DNA from: CAZIGM01 sp964538675
GTDB lineage: Bacteria; Bacillota; Bacilli; Tepidibacillales; Tepidibacillaceae
Reading direction: 5' to 3'
DNA: 10,277 nucleotides
Assembly: GCA_964538675.1 (NCBI GenBank)
Contig: CAZIGM010000056.1
Coordinates: forward strand, 1-10,277
Program-made: the position numbers and the translations under genes
Notes under the pieces: model-generated
Told to the model about the DNA's origin: nothing
The model's input: the letters and a program-made list of their open reading frames with translations, nothing else
Database searches by the model: none
In this document: one piece after another, positions 7,964-10,277 of the stretch
How the letters are laid out: each line of letters opens with the position of its first letter
Position numbering within the stretch: position 1 is the first letter of the stretch

Positions 7964-8001
7964 GAAAAAAGAGTAAGGAAAACTCCTTCTCTTTTTTCAC
8001 T
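7961..8001 (-). terminator. Long hairpin terminator between cotE and the amidoligase-like gene
   Basis: Arms 7961-7979 and 7984-8001 pair over 18 bp with one unpaired base (7974) and a 4-nt loop. On the minus strand the inner part (GAG, AAGGA, loop, TCCTT, CTC) is followed at once by six T residues, a classic intrinsic terminator; the preceding A-run pairs with the T-run and lengthens the stem. The same layout works on the plus strand. It begins 6 nt past the cotE stop codon, so it should end or attenuate the cotE transcript. Confidence 0.85.
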
Positions 8002-8006
8002 AAATA

Positions 8007-8576
8007 TTAATTAAGATCATCGATGATAAAAGATGGGTCTAAATCATCAGTTTCTTCAGAATCGATATCTTCATCTTCAAGCAACAAACCTTTTTCCTCA
8101 TCATCACAACCATTAGGACATACCACAACACATACTTTTGTTTCACCAATAATTTCTACTACAAATTCTTTTTCCACTTCAACAATTACTGTGTCACTAT
8201 TTGATACCTTAGCGTCTATACATACTGGGGCTTCAGAAACTGTTGCTACCACCTCTAGGTTATTTTTAGAACATTTTGTATCTAAGTATGCTAATGGGAT
8301 TTGCTCTACGTAAGAAATAGTTTCTGTTGCAACTGCAGTTTTTGTATTATTAGCATAGGAATACCATATGTTAATATCGTAACTTCCGACAACTTCAATC
8401 AATTCCCCAACTTTTTCCGCATCGAAATTATGATTAATTGCCCAGCTTCCTAAGATATTTGATGGCTTATTGGGTAAAGAAATAGTATGAATTGCTTTAG
8501 AATATTTCCGTCCCTTACCACAGACCGCTTTTGTAATAATTTCTCTACATTGCAGGTCTTTATCTATGTGGAACAT
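8007..8576 (-). CDS. cotE: Outer spore coat morphogenetic protein CotE
   Basis: CotE is the mother-cell protein that forms the layer on which the outer coat of the endospore is built. The 189-residue product aligns by eye along its length with B. subtilis CotE (181 residues): REIITKAV..KGRK (11-24), THTIS-like HTISLPNKPSNILGSWAINH (30-49), YDINIWYSYANNTKTAVATE (66-85), the VEKEFVVEIIGETKV stretch (134-148) and an acidic tail (158-189) ending like the family's ..DLDPSFIIDDL. It has seven cysteines (10, 19, 102, 119, 149, 153, 157), more than the B. subtilis protein as I recall it. The ATG has a strong GAGGAGG site 7 nt upstream; another ATG 5 nt upstream is out of frame and too near that site. 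It is flanked by terminators, so it is probably its own transcription unit. Confidence 0.96.
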   Translation of the reverse strand: MFHIDKDLQCREIITKAVCGKGRKYSKAIHTISLPNKPSNILGSWAINHNFDAEKVGELIEVVGSYDINIWYSYANNTKTAVATETISYVEQIPLAYLDTKCSKNNLEVVATVSEAPVCIDAKVSNSDTVIVEVEKEFVVEIIGETKVCVVVCPNGCDDEEKGLLLEDEDIDSEETDDLDPSFIIDDLN

Positions 8577-8606
8577 ATCATACCCTCCTCATTCGATTCT
8601 CAATTA

Positions 8607-8635
8607 ATATTATGCAAGGCGAATGTCTATTGTGA
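8607..8635 (-). promoter_or_regulatory. Candidate mother-cell (sigma-E/sigma-K) promoter of cotE
   Basis: On the minus strand, TCACAAT (8635-8629) is separated by exactly 14 nt from CATAATAT (8614-8607). This fits sigma-E promoters (KMATATT-N14-CATACAMT) at 5 of 7 and 6 of 8 positions. The same site holds AC-N17-CATA, the sigma-K spacing. B. subtilis cotE is known to be transcribed by both factors. Transcription would begin near 8600, about 24 nt before the ATG and just past the miaB terminator. No good housekeeping promoter is seen here. Confidence 0.55.
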
Positions 8636-8648
8636 AAAAAACTTAAAA

Positions 8649-8670
8649 AACCTACAAAAAATTGTAGGTT
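8649..8670 (-). terminator. Intrinsic terminator overlapping the miaB stop codon
   Basis: AACCTACAA (8649-8657) and TTGTAGGTT (8662-8670) form a perfect 9-bp stem with a 4-nt loop. On the minus strand the hairpin is followed by a T-rich run reaching about 8635. The stem uses the first base of the miaB stop codon (8670-8672), so the terminator starts within the gene end. It separates miaB from the sporulation gene cotE and runs up to the cotE promoter. Confidence 0.85.
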
Positions 8671-10115
8671 TATTTATCCAATTCTCCATTTAAACTCCAT
8701 GTTAATGACTCAGTTATTCTAACATCAACTAATTTACCGACTAAATTTTTATCTCCTTTAAAATTAACTAATTTATTTGTTCTAGTTCTTCCTGATAAAA
8801 TATCTGGATTATTTTTACTTTCACCCTCAACTAATACTTCAAGAACTTTATCAAGTAATAATTCATTCTTTTTACGACTAATCTCATTTTGTAAATCTAT
8901 TAAACGTTGTAAACGGTCTTTCTTTTCTTTTTCGGTCACGGTATCCTCCATAACAGCTGCAGGTGTACCTTCTCGTGGAGAGTAAATAAAGGTATAAGCA
9001 GAGTCATATTCTACTTCTTTTATAATACTCAGTGTGTCTTTAAATTGTTCTTCTGTTTCTCCTGGGAAACCTACAATTATATCTGTAGTTAAAGCTACAT
9101 CAGTTATAGCCATTTTTATTTTTTTTACAAGCTCTAAATATTGTTCTCGCGTATACTTTCTTGCCATTTTTTTTAATATCTCTGAATTTCCTGATTGAAC
9201 AGGTAAATGTATATGTTCAACTAAGTTTCCTTTTTTTGATAAGATTTCAATTAATTCATCATCAAAGTCTTTTGGATGACTTGTCATAAAACGTATTCTT
9301 GGAATATCTATAGCTCTTAAATCATTCAAAAGTTTAGCAAACCCGTATTGATTATCTAAATCCTTACCATATGCATTCACATTCTGACCTAATAACGTTA
9401 TTTCTTTATAGCCTTGTTTAGCTAATTCTTCAACTTCTTCTATAATATCCATACCTCTTCTGCTACGTTCCCTACCTCGTGTATAAGGAACAATGCAGTA
9501 GGTACAGAATTTGTCACATCCATACATTATATTAACCCAAGCCTTTAAACCATCATTTCTAGATTTGGGCATATGTTCAATGATATCTCCTTCTTTTGAC
9601 CATACTTCTATAGTTGTTTCCTTGTTATACAGAACATCTTTTATAAGCATAGGTAAGCGATGAATATTATGCGTTCCAAAAATTAAATCTACATGAGGAT
9701 AGGATTTTAATACCTTATTAATTACACTTTCTTCTTGTGGCATGCAACCTGAAAGTCCTAAAATTAAATTAGGTTTTTCCAATTTTAAATGTTTAAATCG
9801 CCCTAATTCCCCAAAAACTTTAGCTTCGGCATTTTCACGAATAGCACATGTATTAACTATAATTATATCTGCTTTTTTCTCATCTTTCGTAATTTCAAAT
9901 TTCATTGACTCTAATATACCAGCAATTGTCTCGGTATCGTAAGTATTCATTTGACAGCCATGTGTAATAATATGGTAATATTTATTCTTACCTATATTTA
10001 TAATCTCTTCTGAAATTTTTTCATAATTAATAATTTTAATTTCACTTTTACTTCTTTTTTTTGCTTCTTTAATATTAGGAATTATAAATTTAGTATTTGC
10101 ATTACTAGTAGTCAT
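8670..10115 (-). CDS. miaB: tRNA-2-methylthio-N6-dimethylallyladenosine synthase MiaB
   Basis: MiaB is a radical-SAM enzyme that adds a methylthio group to C2 of i6A37 in tRNA, turning the MiaA product into ms2i6A. The 481 residues carry the N-terminal UPF0004 domain with its cluster cysteines C54 (THGCQMN), C90 (VNTC) and C124 (LSGC). The radical-SAM core has CxxxCxxC at C200, C204 and C207 (CDKFCTYC), TRGRERSRR (212-220), LPVQSGN (304-310) and GFPGETEEQF (349-358). A C-terminal TRAM domain (about 420-479) includes SGRTRTNKLV. About 45 residues precede the THGCQMN region, as in B. subtilis. The ATG has GAGGTGA, with GAGG ending 7 nt upstream. In B. subtilis, ricA lies between miaB and cotE; here miaB is followed directly by a terminator and cotE. 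Confidence 0.97.
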   Translation of the reverse strand: MTTSNANTKFIIPNIKEAKKRSKSEIKIINYEKISEEIINIGKNKYYHIITHGCQMNTYDTETIAGILESMKFEITKDEKKADIIIVNTCAIRENAEAKVFGELGRFKHLKLEKPNLILGLSGCMPQEESVINKVLKSYPHVDLIFGTHNIHRLPMLIKDVLYNKETTIEVWSKEGDIIEHMPKSRNDGLKAWVNIMYGCDKFCTYCIVPYTRGRERSRRGMDIIEEVEELAKQGYKEITLLGQNVNAYGKDLDNQYGFAKLLNDLRAIDIPRIRFMTSHPKDFDDELIEILSKKGNLVEHIHLPVQSGNSEILKKMARKYTREQYLELVKKIKMAITDVALTTDIIVGFPGETEEQFKDTLSIIKEVEYDSAYTFIYSPREGTPAAVMEDTVTEKEKKDRLQRLIDLQNEISRKKNELLLDKVLEVLVEGESKNNPDILSGRTRTNKLVNFKGDKNLVGKLVDVRITESLTWSLNGELDK

Positions 10116-10150
10116 ACTGTCACCTCAATTAATCCAGATATGATAAGACT

Positions 10151-10253
10151 CCCACTTACACACAAAGTGTGCAATTCTCACTAAGGGAACAAAGTTCCTT
10201 AGTTTGCTATGTTAAGTGGGGAAGAATGAATTTAGGATAAGTCTCACATAGCA
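10151..10253 (-). ncRNA. Structured intergenic element upstream of miaB: candidate pseudoknotted RNA or IS200/IS605-type end
   Basis: Between the miaB start and the window edge the DNA is full of nested palindromes. On the minus strand, TGCTATGT (10253-10246) pairs with ACATAGCA (10212-10205), and CCCACTTA (10220-10213) pairs with TAAGTGGG (10158-10151). The order is A-B-A'-B' with no gap between B and A', an 8+8-bp pseudoknot. Inside lie a hairpin of 10 bp with one bulge (10180-10203, TTT loop) and a 5-bp hairpin (10159-10171, TTT loop). A further hairpin at 10257-10277 reaches the edge. No T-run follows, so a terminator is unlikely. The closing GTGGGAGTCTTATC is reminiscent of right ends of tnpB-type elements, whose omega-RNA ends there, but no transposase is in the window. 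A leader regulating miaB is the alternative. One minus frame enters from the edge and ends at TGA 10246-10244, too short to judge. Confidence 0.4.
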
Positions 10254-10277
10254 CGACTAAATGCTTTAGCATTATAG

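Noticed and set aside
8023..8313. Plus-strand Ser/Thr-rich open frame opposite cotE
   Set aside because: It is the reverse reading of the acidic CotE tail and has no ribosome site; the Ser-rich pattern simply mirrors Asp/Glu codons.
10244..10276. Ten-codon tail of a possible minus-strand gene entering from the right edge
   Set aside because: It is too short to recognise, and another frame stays open about twice as far, so it carries no weight by itself.
10116..10277. Known riboswitch or T-box in front of miaB
   Set aside because: No T-box consensus, specifier layout, terminator or known aptamer core was recognised; the fold is reported only as an unclassified structured element.

Overview
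This is an AT-rich window (roughly 30% G+C by eye) with eight protein genes, all on the minus strand. It comes from an endospore-forming member of the Bacillota. The best clue is an unmistakable outer-coat morphogenetic protein CotE, which points to the class Bacilli. Hfq, MutS, MutL, MiaA and MiaB are also of Firmicute type. No genus can be assigned from the sequence alone.

In transcription order (right to left): a structured, palindrome-rich leader or intergenic segment (about 10151-10277); miaB (tRNA methylthiotransferase), closed by an intrinsic terminator overlapping its stop codon; cotE, with its own candidate mother-cell (sigma-E/sigma-K) promoter and a 41-nt terminator hairpin; an amidoligase-like gene of the COOH-NH2 ligase type 2 family, of unknown substrate, placed directly after cotE; then a tightly packed run mutS - mutL - SAM methyltransferase - miaA - hfq, ending in a perfect 21-bp hairpin at the left edge. 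Within that run the first four genes overlap or nearly touch (4-nt overlap, 1-nt gap, 11-nt overlap), which indicates translational coupling. A candidate extended -10 promoter precedes mutS.

Functionally there are three themes. Translation fidelity and RNA control are covered by MiaA and MiaB, which act in sequence on tRNA A37, plus the RNA chaperone Hfq and an RsmJ-like putative RNA methyltransferase. DNA mismatch repair is covered by MutS and an endonuclease-type MutL. Spore-coat assembly is covered by CotE and, by proximity, perhaps the amidoligase. The gene ricA (ymcA), which lies between miaB and cotE in Bacillus subtilis, is absent here.

The two least explained items are the amidoligase-like gene, whose N-terminal half looks like a decayed ATP-grasp segment, and the right-edge structured element. 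On the minus strand the latter can fold as an 8+8-bp pseudoknot enclosing two hairpins, and it may be a stand-alone RNA or an IS200/IS605-type end with an omega-RNA-like fold.
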